Of a stretch of DNA of 64,000 bases, positions 1-10,949 are shown piece after piece. A program made the position numbers and the translations under genes. Numbering within the stretch: the first letter of the stretch is position 1; the number at the start of each line of letters is the position of its first letter. Source of the stretch: Piliocolobus tephrosceles (lineage: Eukaryota; Chordata; Mammalia; Primates; Cercopithecidae); the NCBI RefSeq assembly GCF_002776525.5, contig NC_045439.1, positions 156,227,850 through 156,291,849 of the forward strand, in the 5' to 3' direction. The notes under the pieces are model-generated. The model saw only the letters and a list, made by a program, of their open reading frames with translations, was not told where the DNA came from and did no database searches.

Positions 1-119
1 AGGCAGAAGAATCTCTTGAACCCAGGAGATAGAGGTTGCAGTGAGCCGAGATTGTACCACTGCACTCCAGCCTGAGCGACAGAGTAAGACTCCATCTTAA
101 AAAAAGAAAAAAAAAAAAA
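1..119 (+). mobile_element. Alu SINE, right-arm remnant cut by window edge
   Basis: The right Alu monomer is recognisable from the 'cttgaacccaggag' segment, the 'gccgagattgtaccactgc' segment and 'actccagcctgagcgacag'. It ends in an interrupted A-tail (about 100-119). The left monomer lies outside the window. Confidence 0.95.
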
Positions 120-1139
120 TTTACTCAGAAAAACACCTTACAAGTAACCAATAAAATGCAAAGTGAAATAAGAGGTCCCTTGTTGCCTGTTAAGCTAGCA
201 GTGGTTAGAAAGAACAGCGGTCCTCACTCACAGCGCTATAGAGAATGTACATCAAGACGCAACGCTGTCAATTGGCAAAAAAGTATAATCAAGAAAGTAA
301 GGGCTCTATGCAAATAAATTCAAAACCCAGGATGACAAAGATAACTTGCTAAATTACTACAATTGATCCCCCAAAAGACCAAAACACTAACTGTTCCCAT
401 AAACACCAATAAATTGGAAATATGGTTCAACAGCTGCAGGCAAAGTCTTCAAAAACTTCTAAGTACAAAGATTTCCAAAACTGTTTAAATTTTTTTTGGA
501 GCACAGAGGGACAAAAAAGGGGAACTTCCAAATTCTCTTTATAAAGGTCAATATAACAATCACAAACCTGTAAAATATGACAAAAATAAGGAATAGACCA
601 ACGGCTTTTAAACAGAAGTACATCGTTTTTGTTTTATTTTTCATGTGCTGGATCAATATTTAATGAATTTCCCCATGTATCAGGCACTGTTGGGCTCTTT
701 CAGATGTTTAACTCCTTCCCCCTCATCATTTATTTGGCAAAAGCTACATTAAGTTATTCCCTCTCCTGACAAAGCGGGGCTCTCCCTGACTTCAAGGGCC
801 AACATCCAAACAAAACCAAACATGAAAGACAGAGACTCAAAAACTTAGCATTCCTCATCTACTACACATACTAGATATAAACAGCCGAATTTAAACGCTA
901 AAAACTCATAGGACAGTGCATTAAAATGATAATTTTACTGGTACATCATTTTTAAATAAAAGGTTAGAAAACAGAATTCAGCAGTACATTTAAAAGAATA
1001 CAGAACATAGGGGATTCATGTGAGGAATGAAAGGATGGTTCTTTCATTTCACATATTAATGTGACAAAAATGAAAAATTTGATCATTCAGTAGGTGCATG
1101 GAAGACATCCAATTTTCTCTTTTAAAAAAGAACTCTTAG
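120..1139. other. Unassigned AT-rich non-coding stretch
   Basis: No repeat family, exon or RNA gene was recognised in this roughly 1-kb interval. The 65-codon minus-strand open frame at 459-656 is low-complexity, hydrophobic and unlike any known protein. It is probably single-copy or very old repeat sequence. Confidence 0.4.
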
Positions 1140-1402
1140 GGCTGGGTGCAGTGGCTCACACATGTAATCCCAGCACTTTGGGAAGCCAACGCAGGTGGAG
1201 CACTTGAGGTCAGGAGTTCTAGACCAGCCTGGCCAACATGGTAAAACATGGTAGTCCCAGCTACTCAGGAAGCTGAGGCAGGAGAATTACTTGAACTCGG
1301 GAAACGGAGGTTGCAATGAGCCAAGATCACGCCACTGCACTCCAGCATGGGTGACACAGTGAGATTCCACCTCAAAAATAAATAAAATAAAATAAAACAA
1401 AA
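1140..1402 (+). mobile_element. Alu SINE with internal deletion
   Basis: It starts with 'ggctgggtgcagtggctcac' and ends in a TAAA-rich tail. The expected segment between 'aacatggt' and the right-arm 'agtcccagctactcagg' is missing: after 'ggtaaaacatggtagtccc' the element jumps into the right monomer. About 50 bp of the middle A-rich and right-arm start is gone. Confidence 0.93.
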
Positions 1403-1420
1403 TGATTCTGAAAATACTCA

Positions 1421-2034
1421 TGCGGTATGCAGAATTACAAGATGGCCCCCAAGGTCCCCACTCCCTGGTGTATATGCCCCATATAATCCTCTCCCATAGG
1501 CGGTGGGTGGGACTGTGAATAGGTATGTGATTAGGTTACGCTGCCTGACAGTGGTGGATGGGAGGTCCCAAATCAGTTAGCTGTTGAGTTCATCAAAAGG
1601 GAAGTTCTCTTGGGTGTGCCTGACCTAATCAGGCAAGCCCTTTGGTTCTGGGCCCTTGGTGAAGTCCCAATTTGAGGTGTAAGAAGTTCTGCTGCTGGCC
1701 TTGAAGTGGGCTGCTGTAGTGGTGAAATGCCTCTAAGAGCTGAGAGCTTCCCCACCCACAGCTTGCAAGGAAGCAGGGCTGAGTCACACAACCCCTAAAA
1801 TGAATTCTGCCAACAACCTGAAGGAGTTTGGAAGTGGATCTTTCCCTTGTCAAGCCTTTGGATGAAGATGCTTCCAGCCTCACCAGGATTTCAGCCCACA
1901 GACCTTGGGGACAGGACCCAACTAAAACATTCCAGAGTCCCAACCCTTAGAAACTCTGAAATAATAAGGTTGAGCTGTTTGAACCTGCTATGCGTGTGTG
2001 GCAATCTGCCACATAAAAATAGAAAACTAATGTA
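1421..2034 (+). mobile_element. MaLR-type solitary LTR (MLT1-like)
   Basis: It opens with a degraded 'tgcggtatgcagaattac', followed by 'aagatggcccccaaggtccc' and 'cctgacctaatcaggcaagc', then 'gaattctgccaacaacctga'. It closes near 'agaaaactaatgta'. This order matches the ERVL-MaLR LTR layout as remembered. It is old and diverged; the subfamily is not certain. The open frames across it (1573-2082) are incidental. Confidence 0.75.
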
Positions 2035-2180
2035 TCTAGCTAATAAAACTAAAAAGGAAAAATAAAAGAAAGTTATAAACATTGGAAAGAAGAAGCAAAA
2101 TCATTACTATTTGAAAATAATGTGATCACCTAACTGGAAAACCCAACGGAATTGATTCAGAAGAATAAGAAATCATAAGA

Positions 2181-2499
2181 GCCGGGCGCGGTGGCTCACA
2201 CCTGTATTCCCAGCACTTTGGGAGGCCGAGGCGGGCGGATCACAAGGTCAAGAGATTGAGACCATCCTGGCCAATATGGTGAAACCCCATCTCTACTAAA
2301 AATACAAAAATTAGCCAGGCGTGGTGGCGTGCACCTGTAGTCCCAGCTACTCGGTAGGCTGAGGCAGGAAAATTGCTTGAACCTGGGAGGCAGAGGTTGC
2401 AGTGAGCCAATATTGTGCCATTGCACTCCAGCCTGGAGACAGAGCGAGCCTCCATTCCCCCCACCTCCCAAAAAAAAAAAAAAAAAAAGAAAAAGAAAA
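2181..2499 (+). mobile_element. Alu SINE, near full length
   Basis: It begins 'gccgggcgcggtggctcac' and has both monomers, then a C-rich break (2456-2470) and a long A-tail. It is flanked by a target-site duplication of the form aagaaaYcataaga (about 2167-2180 and 2499-2512). The segment 'atcacaaggtcaagagattg' resembles the younger S/Y groups. Confidence 0.95.
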
Positions 2500-2570
2500 A
2501 GAAACCATAAGAAAATAACCAGTATGTTATCTGGTTACAAAATCAATATGTTGAAAATCATAATACTATA

Positions 2571-3021
2571 CATAGTTGTCCCTTCAACAAGAGGGGTGTT
2601 AGGGGTGCCAACCTCCTGTGCAGTCAAAAATCTAAGTATAACCTTTTGATTCCCCCAAAACTTAACTGGTAATAGCCTACTGTTGACTGGAAGTCTTACC
2701 AATCACATAAACAGTTGATTAACACACATTTTGGATGTCGTATGTATTATACGCTGTATTCTTACAATAAAGTAAGTTAGAGAAAAGAAAATGCTATTAA
2801 GAAAGTCATAAGGAAGAGAAAACATATTTTACTATTCATTAAATGGAAGTGGATCATCATAAAAGCCTTCATGCTCTTGTCATCTTCCTGTTGAGTAGGC
2901 CCAGGAGGAGGAAGAGGAAGAGGAGGCCTTAGTCTTGCCGTTTCAGGGTGGCAGAGGTGGAAGAAAATCCACGTCTAAGTGGACCCACGCTGTTTAAACG
3001 CATGTTGTTCAAGGTCAACAG
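2571..3021 (-). mobile_element. Tigger-type DNA transposon fossil (Tigger2a-like)
   Basis: The ends are imperfect inverted repeats: 'tagttgtcccttcaacaag' on the left and 'ttgttcaaggtcaaca' on the right. Inside are the characteristic 'tcttacaataaagtaagtta' and a GA-rich 'aggaggaggaagaggaagag' block. It is a non-autonomous, internally deleted mariner/Tigger element with no transposase frame. The element is mapped from memory of the consensus; the subfamily name is uncertain. Confidence 0.75.
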
Positions 3022-3232
3022 GGTCAATATTTATTGTGCCCTGAATATATGCCAGATATACTTACTAAGTTTTTATACTTTATCCTGACACCCCTAATTA
3101 GTATGTGTGATTCTTGTGCCCGTGCACAGATGTGAAAATTAAAGCACAAAAAGATTAAGTGACTTACCCAACGTTACAATGACGGGCAGGGTTCGGACAC
3201 AAGCTCTTAAAACTACAGACAAATAGCTTTCC
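3022..3232 (-). mobile_element. MIR SINE fragment
   Basis: The reverse-complement MIR order can be followed: 'aatatttattgtgccctgaa', then 'agattaagtgacttacccaa', then 'gggcagggttcggacacaag'. It is strongly diverged, as expected for MIR. Confidence 0.7.
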
Positions 3233-3738
3233 TACATATGTGCAAGCAAAGACTGGTTAGAAAAAGAATACAATTAAAACTTCCATTTATAATGCTAAGC
3301 AAAAAGGTGGAATACCTTAGAATAAACAGATTTAATAAGAGGTGAGTAGGAGCAATATGAAGGAATCCTTAAATATCTACTGGGGAACATTAAAGACTTC
3401 ATGATTAGATGGGAGGGAAATTCATTTTTTAAATAAAAAGACTAAATAATGTATAAGTTTCATGGAATTCTAATTAAAATACCAAAAAGGAGAAAAGAAA
3501 ATCTATGCAATAAGAAGTGCTAGGGCAACTGGCTAGCCACTTGGAAAGAAACGAAACTTAATCCCTATGTTTTAACCTTAAAATAAATTCCAGAGACATC
3601 AAAGAGTAAAATATAAATTAAAACATAAATATTTAGAAATTTGTAAAAGAATCTTAAAGAGGTAAGCCCTTTGAGGCACCACACAATTTTGAGTCATAAC
3701 AGAAACAATTAATGAATTTAAAATGTGTACGTTTATGG

Positions 3739-3772
<34 letters not shown>

Positions 3773-3782
3773 CACATTTCTA
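3233..3782 (+). mobile_element. Old L1 fragment (ORF2 3' region), upstream half
   Basis: The segment 'agggcaactggctagccact' followed by 'gaaacttaatccctatg' matches the L1 ORF2 stretch that runs 'actggatagccacatg...gaaactggacccctat'. It is interrupted by a 30-base A run (3741-3770) and then by an LTR insertion, and resumes near 4222. Confidence 0.65.
3741..3770 (+). repeat. (A)30 homopolymer
   Basis: Thirty uninterrupted A bases within the L1 fragment, next to the LTR relic. It probably grew from an A-rich L1 stretch and is likely length-variable. Confidence 0.9.
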
Positions 3783-4221
3783 TGTGGTAGGAGGAATCTG
3801 TGTTCTCAATCCCAGGACCTCTCTGCTTCAGAAGAACAAGTCTGCGGCTTTGACGTGTGAGGTCGGAGCCTCCTGTAGAGTGGATGGAGTCCCGTCCCCC
3901 TCCCAGAATGAACTTGGCCATGGGACTTGCCTGGCGGTGGTGAGTAGAAGTGGCACGTGCCATCGCCCCTGGGCCTTTTGATGTATTACGTGCTACCTCT
4001 TGCCCTCCTCCTCGCCTAGGTGGCCACCACCCCTTCAAGCCTGGGCCCCAGAACGGACAGATGGCACAGACACAAACCCCATGAGAAGCCTGCAACCCAA
4101 AGTGGAGCCACCCCAGCTGACCTGCAAACCCACAGGAGGAGAAAATGGCTCGCTACTGTCAAGCACTGCATTTTGGCGTAGTTTTCAACGTAGCGTTATT
4201 GTGAAAAGGGCCAATGAACAC
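3783..4221 (+). mobile_element. MaLR/MLT1-type LTR relic inside L1
   Basis: It begins 'tgtggtaggaggaatctgtg' and later contains 'ccaccccagctgacctgcaa', a segment typical of old MaLR LTR 3' halves, then a degraded 'gcgttattgtgaaaaggg'. Sequence on both sides is L1, so this is a nested insertion. Edges are approximate and no clean target duplication was found. Confidence 0.6.
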
Positions 4222-5094
4222 ATTTGTGGTTTAAAAAACAACCATAAAACCCAAGGCTGGTTTCAAATAGGAAAATATTTATAATACCTAAACAGACAAA
4301 AGGTTGATTTTCTTAATTTACAAAGAGTTCATATAAATTAATAAAAGAAACAACAGAAAAAATGACTGACTACCATGAATAGGATGTTTACATTTTCAAT
4401 GAACAATAAACATGTAACAGAATGCATAAACCTACTCAATGTTTTACAGTAAGTGAAAACAATAAGATAAGTATTTTTATCAACCAGACTGGAAACGTTT
4501 TGGTGAAGTTTTGGTAAAACCCAATGACGGCAAAGGGCAGAGGGGAAAGAAAGCGCCTCTTAAGCATTTCTGATGTTGGCATAATTTGATGTAGCCTTCT
4601 TTGGGGTCAATTTCATAGCATCTCTCAAAATAAAAACTGTACATACCCATACTCAATGGTTTTAATCTTGGGAATTTAACCTGTGGCTATACTAACAGAA
4701 AGAGGCCAGCCTATTTACACAAGGACGTTTACTGCAAAAACCTGAACCAGTGACTGGCAATAAAGAGCTAGTTAAATAAACTTTGATATTTACATAGAAC
4801 ATGAATATATGCATTATAAAGTTTAAGGTAGATCTATTTATGCCCATGTGGAATGATCTCGAAGATAAATAGCTGACAAGCAAGACAGAGCTCAGTGTGC
4901 ACTGAAGGATCTCTGTGTAAACGAGAAGGAATGGATGAGTGCATTTACTACATAAACATTTCTCTCTGGAATCATGCACAAGAAACCTAACAATGGGAAA
5001 CTGGATTAAGGAGGAGGCGAGGGGGAACTTGCTTTTTATGTGTAAATTTCTGTAATATTAACCTTTAATCCATACATGTATTATGTTATGCATA
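4222..5094 (+). mobile_element. Old L1 fragment, ORF2 end and 3' UTR
   Basis: It resumes the L1 split by the LTR at 3783-4221. Landmarks are 'tttacaaagagttcatataa' (ORF2 3' region), 'actggcaataaagagctagt' and 'gaatgatctcgaagata' (near the ORF2 end), and a degraded 3' UTR. All frames are broken. Confidence 0.65.
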
Positions 5095-5244
5095 TTTTAA
5101 ACTCTGCATACCATCGAACCTAGAATTCTACTTCTAAGAATTCCCAGTATTAACCAAAGGATTATTTCCTATTTTGGAAACTGGAAACAGCCAAGGTGTG
5201 CAGCAAGAGGGAATTACATATATTCATTGGGTCCTTCCCAGTTG
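5095..5244 (+). mobile_element. L1 3'-end fragment, part 1
   Basis: 'tagaattctacttctaagaa' and 'ggaaactggaaacagccaag' correspond to the end of L1 ORF2. The element is split by a microsatellite and an Alu and continues at 5592. Confidence 0.6.
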
Positions 5245-5304
5245 CTATATATATGTATGTATGTATATTGTACACACACACATATATATATAGAGAGAGA
5301 GAGA
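5245..5304 (+). repeat. Compound TA/TATG/CA/GA microsatellite
   Basis: Short runs of TA, TATG, CA, TA and GA follow each other just upstream of the minus-strand Alu's tail. It could have grown from the junction of L1 and the Alu tail. Confidence 0.85.
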
Positions 5305-5311
5305 TTTGTAT

Positions 5312-5591
5312 ATTGGAGACAGGGTCTCCCTCTGTAGCCCAGGCTAGAGTGCAGTGGCATGATCACAGCTCACTGTGACCTCCACCACCCATGCTCAAAT
5401 GATCCTCCCATTTCAGCCTCCCGAATAGCAGGGAATACAGGCATGCATCACCTGGCTAATTTTTGTATCTTTTGTAGAGAGAGGGTTTCACTATGTTGCC
5501 CAGGCTGGTCTCAAACCCCAGGCTCAAGTGATCACCTCCCTGTGGCCCCCCAAAGTGCTGGGATTAAAGGCGTGAGCCATCATGCCCAGCC
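5312..5591 (-). mobile_element. Alu SINE, old (AluJ-like)
   Basis: Reverse-complement Alu from 'ggagacagggtctccctctg' to 'gagccatcatgcccagcc'. Old-subfamily states are visible, such as 'caggctcaagtgatcacctc'. It sits inside the L1 at 5095-5862. Confidence 0.93.
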
Positions 5592-5862
5592 ATGGGAGAA
5601 TATTTAATGCCATGTAGAAATGTTCACACTAAATGAAAGAAGGAGGAGGAGGGAAAAAAAAGCAGGTTACAACATGGTTTGGAAGATGAATAACTGCCCT
5701 TCTGAGAAGCAAACAAATACATAAAGAAAATCAGCAGCTGCATCTCAAAGTTACCATGGTTATCTCCAGACAGTGGGATTTTGGCTTCCTATGTATTTTT
5801 CTATTTCCCATGGTTGATACGTAACAGAGAAAATGCATTATTAAAACCCAAGCCAGCGACAG
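5592..5862 (+). mobile_element. L1 3'-end fragment, part 2
   Basis: It continues the L1 split by the Alu: 'gagaatatttaatgccatgt', 'aaaaagcaggttacaacatg' and 'gttatctccagacagtggga' are typical of old L1 3' UTRs. Confidence 0.65.
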
Positions 5863-6369
5863 CTGGTTCTGCCTCCTAAGTGAGGAGGCATAACCCACAC
5901 CAGTAGGCACTAGCTCCCTCTAACGCTCCCATCAGCAGGTGGGAGAGGTGGACGGGGCCAGAAACATTCCAGCACTGGAATGTGAGGGCCACTGGCTTCA
6001 GAACAGGTATGGAAAGGCTCTGGAAACAATGGCGGCCAGTCTGAGTGAGGGACAGGAAACCAGAATCCCTGCACAGTGACAGGGTCCGGGGTGGCAGGAC
6101 GACAAACAAGGTGTGTAGGGGACGGACGGGGCCTGATCTGCACAGAAAGTGGTCAGCCAGGTGGCCAGCCAAGTGTCCATGTGCAATTCTATGTGGGCTG
6201 CTGCTCCTTGATGGAGAATACTTGATGAGAATTTCAGACATAAACGCAAGCTTCAAGAATAAATTCCAACCAGCACCCAAATCTATTCAAGAGCCTCTGC
6301 CCCCCTCCCTTTCTCAACCCATTGTCAGAAAAAAGTATGAAGTGGGAAGGTAGATTGCCCTGCTTGAAA
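5863..6369. other. Single-copy-like non-coding stretch
   Basis: No repeat family was recognised. A 134-codon minus-strand open frame (5876-6280) starts at TTG, not ATG, and resembles nothing known. It is not called as a gene. Confidence 0.4.
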
Positions 6370-6680
6370 AAGAGTATTACATAAACCATTTGCAAATGAC
6401 TTTTATTCTCTTCTTTTAGAAATCTCCTCATGGCACAATAATAAAAACAATGTATTTGTTGATACAGAACATTAATTCCATTAAAATTGCATTATGTGTA
6501 ATGAAAAGCTATCAGAGTATAATTATGCAAGCAAATTCACAGACCCACATCAACTTTTAAATCCACTGGAACTATACAATAGGAACTGAACCTGTCTGGT
6601 AGACAAATTGCTCTTTCATTTCCAAATCATTATGAATAAAGGCCACTGTACTAATGTCATAAACCACACACTACTTATGC
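6370..6680. other. Repeat-free AT-rich block, possible conserved non-coding element
   Basis: No transposon signature and no long homopolymer. It is dense in TAAT and ATTA cores ('cattaattccattaaaatt', 'gtaatgaaaagc', 'gtataattatgcaagcaaat'). The look is that of vertebrate conserved non-coding DNA, but conservation cannot be judged from one sequence. Confidence 0.3.
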
Positions 6681-7974
6681 AAACTCTCAAATCCAGGACT
6701 GCTCCCTAGAGGTGCCTGTGCCTGCTTTTTCCCAGGACCTTCCTGTTCTCAGACCCAGAGGCTGTGCTCCCATTCCTGACTTAGCCCCAGAGCAGGCTCC
6801 CTTCTCAGAATTCTTGCCCAGAGAGCCCAGCTGTACCCTGAAGGCAGCCTGGTTGCACCCCAAAGGGTTGCCTGAATCCACACACTCTCAGCCCTCCGCC
6901 CCAGCCTGGGAGCTCTGCTCTGCTCTGCTGCCCCGGGCTGGCCGCTGCAGGGCCCGCAAGCTGCTCTCCCTCCTCCCTGCTGCAGGTACCGCACCCAGGT
7001 CGCCCTCCTGCCATCTGTTCTCACACCAGGCAGCGCCACACACAGAGACTGGAATGCAGAGCCCATCTCCTGTCCCCACGAGGTTCTGAGAGGAGGCAGA
7101 GGGCCACCAGGACAGGAGAGAAAGGGGGCAGGAGACTGGATTCCTTCAAGGGCACAGGAGGACATCCAGTGCCACCCACTCCCGCTGATGCTAGCCCCAG
7201 TGAAAAGACACACTTTGTGGCAGGGACTGTCTATGCCCCTCGCTCATCACATATGTCCATCCCTGGGTTTAGACACGTCTAGAATCCCCAAACACGGTAA
7301 GGATCTAAGGATCTAGACAACTGGTGCCATGCTGGTGCCATCTGACTAAGTGGCCCAGCACCCTTGTAACAGCTGTCTCTACTCCACAGTCCTGCTCCCC
7401 CTTACCCTCACTGGCACAGGCAGAACTCCCATGTCCGGTCAGTTCTGGGTCGCTGAGTCCCAGGCACCCCCTTCAGCACCCACCTGGCTGACACTGATCT
7501 TACTCCTGCTTTGCAGAAGGAACACCCTCCTGCCTTGGCCGCCCCCTTGCTTCCTCCCCTACTCACGCTCCCCAGCTGCTCCTCAGTAAGCGCTCCCTCA
7601 GCCCATCCATCTCCCCCGTACCTCCCCTCCTCTCCTCACAGGATCTATCCTGGGAAAGCCTGTTCCCTCCCTGGCTCCATTCTCCAGGATACCCTAAGCC
7701 TCTCTCAGCCTCTCTTCCTCCCAGCTCCCTGTGTCCACGAACTGGCCCGATGGAAACATGACGGACGCCTCTCCAGCAGCCTGACTGACTCAATACATCC
7801 AGTGCTCCTGGAGCCTGCCCTACCTCCACAGGAGGCCCCATTCACCCAGATGTGACTGTCAGGGTCCCAGATGCCCCATGTCCCTCCCCCGCCCAATCTC
7901 ATTCTCAAATCCATCCAAGTCAGGGACATCTACTGACCAGCTCACCCTGGGCCCCAACCCCCAGTTCCTCCCTC
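6681..7974. other. GC-rich, pyrimidine-rich non-coding stretch
   Basis: Contains long C/T-rich tracts (for example 7540-7640). Overlapping open frames on both strands, up to 154 codons at 6749-7213 minus (GTG start), are expected in such composition. No protein family, exon chain or CpG island is apparent. Confidence 0.4.
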
Positions 7975-8105
7975 CACCTGGCACCTGGCTGCCACCTGGT
8001 ACCAGAGCTACTGTAAGAGCCCTACAAAGGCCTCCCCGCCCAGACTCCTGGTCACTTCTAACCTGTTTTCCACACTGCAGAATCATCTTTTTAAAATGCA
8101 AACCT
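7975..8105 (+). mobile_element. L2 LINE 3' fragment, part 1
   Basis: 'gttttccacactgcagaatc' and 'atctttttaaaatgcaaacc' match the L2 region that normally reads on to 'ctgaccatgtcact'. The element is split by the Alu at 8106. Confidence 0.75.
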
Positions 8106-8405
8106 GGCCGGGCGTGGTGGCTCACACCTGTAATCCCAGTACTTTGGGAGGCCGAAGCAGGCAGATCACGTGAGGTCAGGAGTTTGAGACCAGCCTGGCC
8201 AACATGGTGAAACCCTGCCTCTACTAAAACTACAAAAATTAGCCAGGCCTGGTGGCACATGCCTGTAATCCCAGCTACTCAGCAGGTTGAGGCAGACAAA
8301 TCGTTTGGACCTGGGAGGTGGAGGCTGCAGTGGGCCAAGACCGCACCACTGCACTCCAGCCTGCGTGATGGAGCAAGACAGCATCTCAAAAAAAAAAAAA
8401 AAAAA
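8106..8405 (+). mobile_element. Alu SINE (AluS-like), full length
   Basis: It runs from 'ggccgggcgtggtggctcac' to an A-tail ending near 8405. The left arm has the S-type 'gaggtcaggagtttgagacc'. It interrupts an L2 element. Confidence 0.96.
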
Positions 8406-8540
8406 TCTGACCATGTCACTCGCCCCACTCAATGACACTGTGCCCTTCAGGGGCTTTCTTCAGCCCTTGGAGTAAGTCCCACATCTTGCAGCTTAGAAGG
8501 TCCCTGCCCACGCTTTCTACTTCATCCAGGTCACTCCATG
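8406..8540 (+). mobile_element. L2 LINE 3' fragment, part 2
   Basis: It resumes with 'ctgaccatgtcactcgcccc', 'gggctttcttcagcccttgg' and 'agtaagtcccacatcttgca', in the L2 consensus order. Together with 7975-8105 it reconstructs one L2 copy. Confidence 0.75.
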
Positions 8541-8884
8541 GGGGGAGTCACCTCTGCCTCCCCGTCAACCCCCAAACAGCTAATTACCCAGCATGGGCAG
8601 CAAACAGCTACAGGACCACAGGGCTACGGCACCAGCACCCCACAGTGCTGCTCACTCACGCACCTGTCTCCGGCTGCTCAGCAGGTCCCAGGGGCCCAGA
8701 GCACCCTTGTTTCATCTGCACAGTGCCCACCAGAGCAAGGGCCTGGAGCCACGGCACACATGAGAGTGAAGGCTCTCAGCACGCACAAGATCGGCCAGGG
8801 CCCGCCCCCGGGCGGGAGGCTTTGTGCCCATGCTCCTGATCAGTTCCACAGCCCCACGGAGGCAGCATGGTCCTGAGGGGCAGT
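8541..8884. other. Unassigned GC-rich stretch
   Basis: No repeat family recognised. The open frames at 8432-8876 continue from L2 sequence into this interval and look incidental. Confidence 0.4.
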
Positions 8885-9250
8885 GCGCTGACTTTTCCCC
8901 TTTATTTTATCACCAAAGCAATGCAAGTTCAATATATAATGAAACCATCTACATTCACACGACTTCTTCTCGGACTCCTCCTGATCACACGCGGCTGGGT
9001 TCTACACAAACCGGGTTTTATAAAAATTAGGTCATCATGTTGTCAATAACCTTTTCTCATTACCATATAATGTGTCATGATCATGATGGCACACCCTGTA
9101 GGTATTCGCTGACATCACCTTAATGGCTGAATGGGACTCCATTGTATAAAAATACAAAATACTCATGACCTATTATTCTACAAACATTTTGAATCACAAA
9201 CATATGTGAAAAATATGTTTTTGAACAAGCTTCTGAAAAGATAAACATAA
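8885..9250 (-). mobile_element. Old L1 3' fragment
   Basis: Reverse-complement L1 landmarks: 'ttttctcattaccatataat', 'taatggctgaatgggactcc' and 'attgtataaaaat'. Heavily diverged. An Alu follows directly. Confidence 0.6.
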
Positions 9251-9516
9251 GCCTGTAATCCCAGCACTTTGGGAGGCCGAGGCGGGCAGATCACTTGAGG
9301 CCAGGAGTTCGAGACCAGCCTGGCCGACATGGTGAAACCCCGTCTCTACTAAAAATATAAAAAAATTACCGGGCATCATGGCAGGTGCCTGTAGTCCCAG
9401 CTACTCGGGCAGTTGAGGCAACAGAATCACTTGAACCTGGGAAGCAAAGGTTGCAGTGAGCCAAGATCATGCCACTGCACTCCAGCCTGGGCGACAGAGC
9501 GAGACTCTGTGTCAAA
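9251..9516 (+). mobile_element. Alu SINE, 5' truncated
   Basis: It starts at 'gcctgtaatcccagcacttt', lacking the first 25 or so bases of the left arm, and ends at 'gagactctgtgtcaaac'. Both monomers are otherwise complete. Confidence 0.95.
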
Positions 9517-9983
9517 CATTTTTAAAAAGAATATTAAAAAATATATAAAATATACATTTTTAAAAGCATTTCATTTTTTCTGATCTAGTCATTCTTACAC
9601 AATCTGAAAAGTCAAAATTGTTTTGTAGAGAGGCTGCCACTTACAACAAATAGTTTTGCTTGTTTCTTCAATTTACTTTCACATTTCTAAACTTGATGTT
9701 TTGACTGACTTCTGGCTATGAAAATTGAGGATTCTCACTTTCCCCTCCAACACACAGCAGACACGGCCAAATGCACACACTTGCTCTCCCTCTCCTCCTC
9801 ACTTTCCCAATCCAAATATAGCAACAACCCACCTTTTGGTATTTCAGCATTCAGTATTGACATTATTATGACTATCCATAACTGAGCCACAAGGAGTACT
9901 ACAATTACAGTGCCTTTAAAAAAAATCACATCACAATATGTAACTGGGATTCATTGCCTCATTTTTCACTTAAATCTTCCACA
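9517..9983. other. Unassigned AT-rich stretch
   Basis: No family assigned. Probably decayed L1 3' UTR in part, but nothing firm. Confidence 0.35.
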
Positions 9984-10330
9984 CAGTCACACATGACTAA
10001 CAACGGAGCTATGTTCTGAGAGGTGCGCCCTTAGGCGATTCCATCACGGTGTGACCCTCACAGAACGCACTTACACAAACCTAGATGGCAAAGCCCACTA
10101 CACACCTAGGCTGTACGGTGTAGCCCACCACTACCAGGCTGCAAACTTGGGCAGCATGTTACTGTCCTGAACACTGTAGGCAACTATAATACAATGGTGA
10201 GTACTTGTGTATTTAACACGTCTCAACATAATAAAGGTTCAGTGAAAACATGGTATTCGAATCTTATGGGACTACCATTGTATACGCAGTCCGTCGTTGA
10301 GGGAAGTGTTGGTGTGTGGTGTACGACTGT
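9984..10330 (+). mobile_element. Tigger-type DNA transposon fossil (Tigger3-like)
   Basis: Left end 'cagtcacacatgactaacaa', right end 'gtgtacgactgta'; these are imperfect inverted repeats at TA. Internal landmarks are 'acttacacaaacctagatgg', 'ctacacacctaggctgtacg' and 'cttatgggactaccattgta'. It is a non-autonomous element without a transposase frame. Subfamily from memory. Confidence 0.75.
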
Positions 10331-10621
10331 ATATCCATCAAAAATTCATCCTAGCTCTCCGACAGTCCTGAGGTCTCCCTCACCATGTATGAGCACACTA
10401 TGTCTATCAAAATATGTGGGAGCAAACCAAGAAAAAAGAAGACATGGGCTCAAGAAAACAGAGGCTCCAGCCCAGGAGAGAGGCGAAGGGGAGTCGAAGG
10501 CACAGGGAAGTCCCTGGGAGCCATGGTGCACCAGGCCAGGGAACATTCAGGTAAGGAGGGAGCAGGTGACCCGGGTCCAAGAGGAAGATGCCTCAGAAAA
10601 CCAGAGTGGTTTGCTCCCCGC
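10331..10621. other. Unassigned purine-rich stretch
   Basis: No repeat or exon recognised. The open frames at 10194-10855 splice Tigger, this interval and an Alu together and are not genes. Confidence 0.4.
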
Positions 10622-10949
10622 ATTTTTTTGGGGGGGTGGGGGTTGGGAGACCGAGTCACTCTCTCTCTGTTGCCCATGCTGGAGTGCACCGGCTGGATCT
10701 CTGCTCACTGCAACCTCTGCCTCCTGGGTTCAAGTGATTCTCCTGCCGCAGCCTCCCCAGTAGCTGGGACTACAGGGACCCACCAGCACACCCCGCTAAT
10801 TTTTTTTTTTTTTTTTTTTGGTATTCTTAATGGAGATAGGGTTTCACCATGTTGACCAGGCTGGTCTCGAACTCCTCACCTCCAGGTAATCCACCCACCT
10901 CGGCCTCCCAAAGTACTGGGATTATAGGCTTGAGCCACTGCGCCTGGCT
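10622..10949 (-). mobile_element. Alu SINE with expanded middle T run
   Basis: Reverse-complement Alu, both arms present. The middle A-rich linker has grown to a run of about 20 T bases (10801-10819). A G-rich tract sits at the tail end (10630-10647). Confidence 0.94.
10630..10647 (+). other. Potential G-quadruplex motif
   Basis: G7, T, G5, TT, G3 fits the G3+N1-7 four-run pattern if the G7 run supplies two tetrad runs. It lies at the tail junction of the Alu. Confidence 0.45.

Noticed and set aside
5876..6280. 134-codon minus-strand frame
   Set aside because: Starts at TTG and matches nothing known.
6749..7213. 154-codon minus-strand open frame
   Set aside because: GTG start, no recognisable domain, and overlapped by open frames in other phases in GC-rich DNA.
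10194..10855. Open frames of 189 and 156 codons on the plus strand
   Set aside because: They cross a Tigger fossil, an unassigned stretch and a minus-strand Alu. The C-terminal parts are translated Alu.
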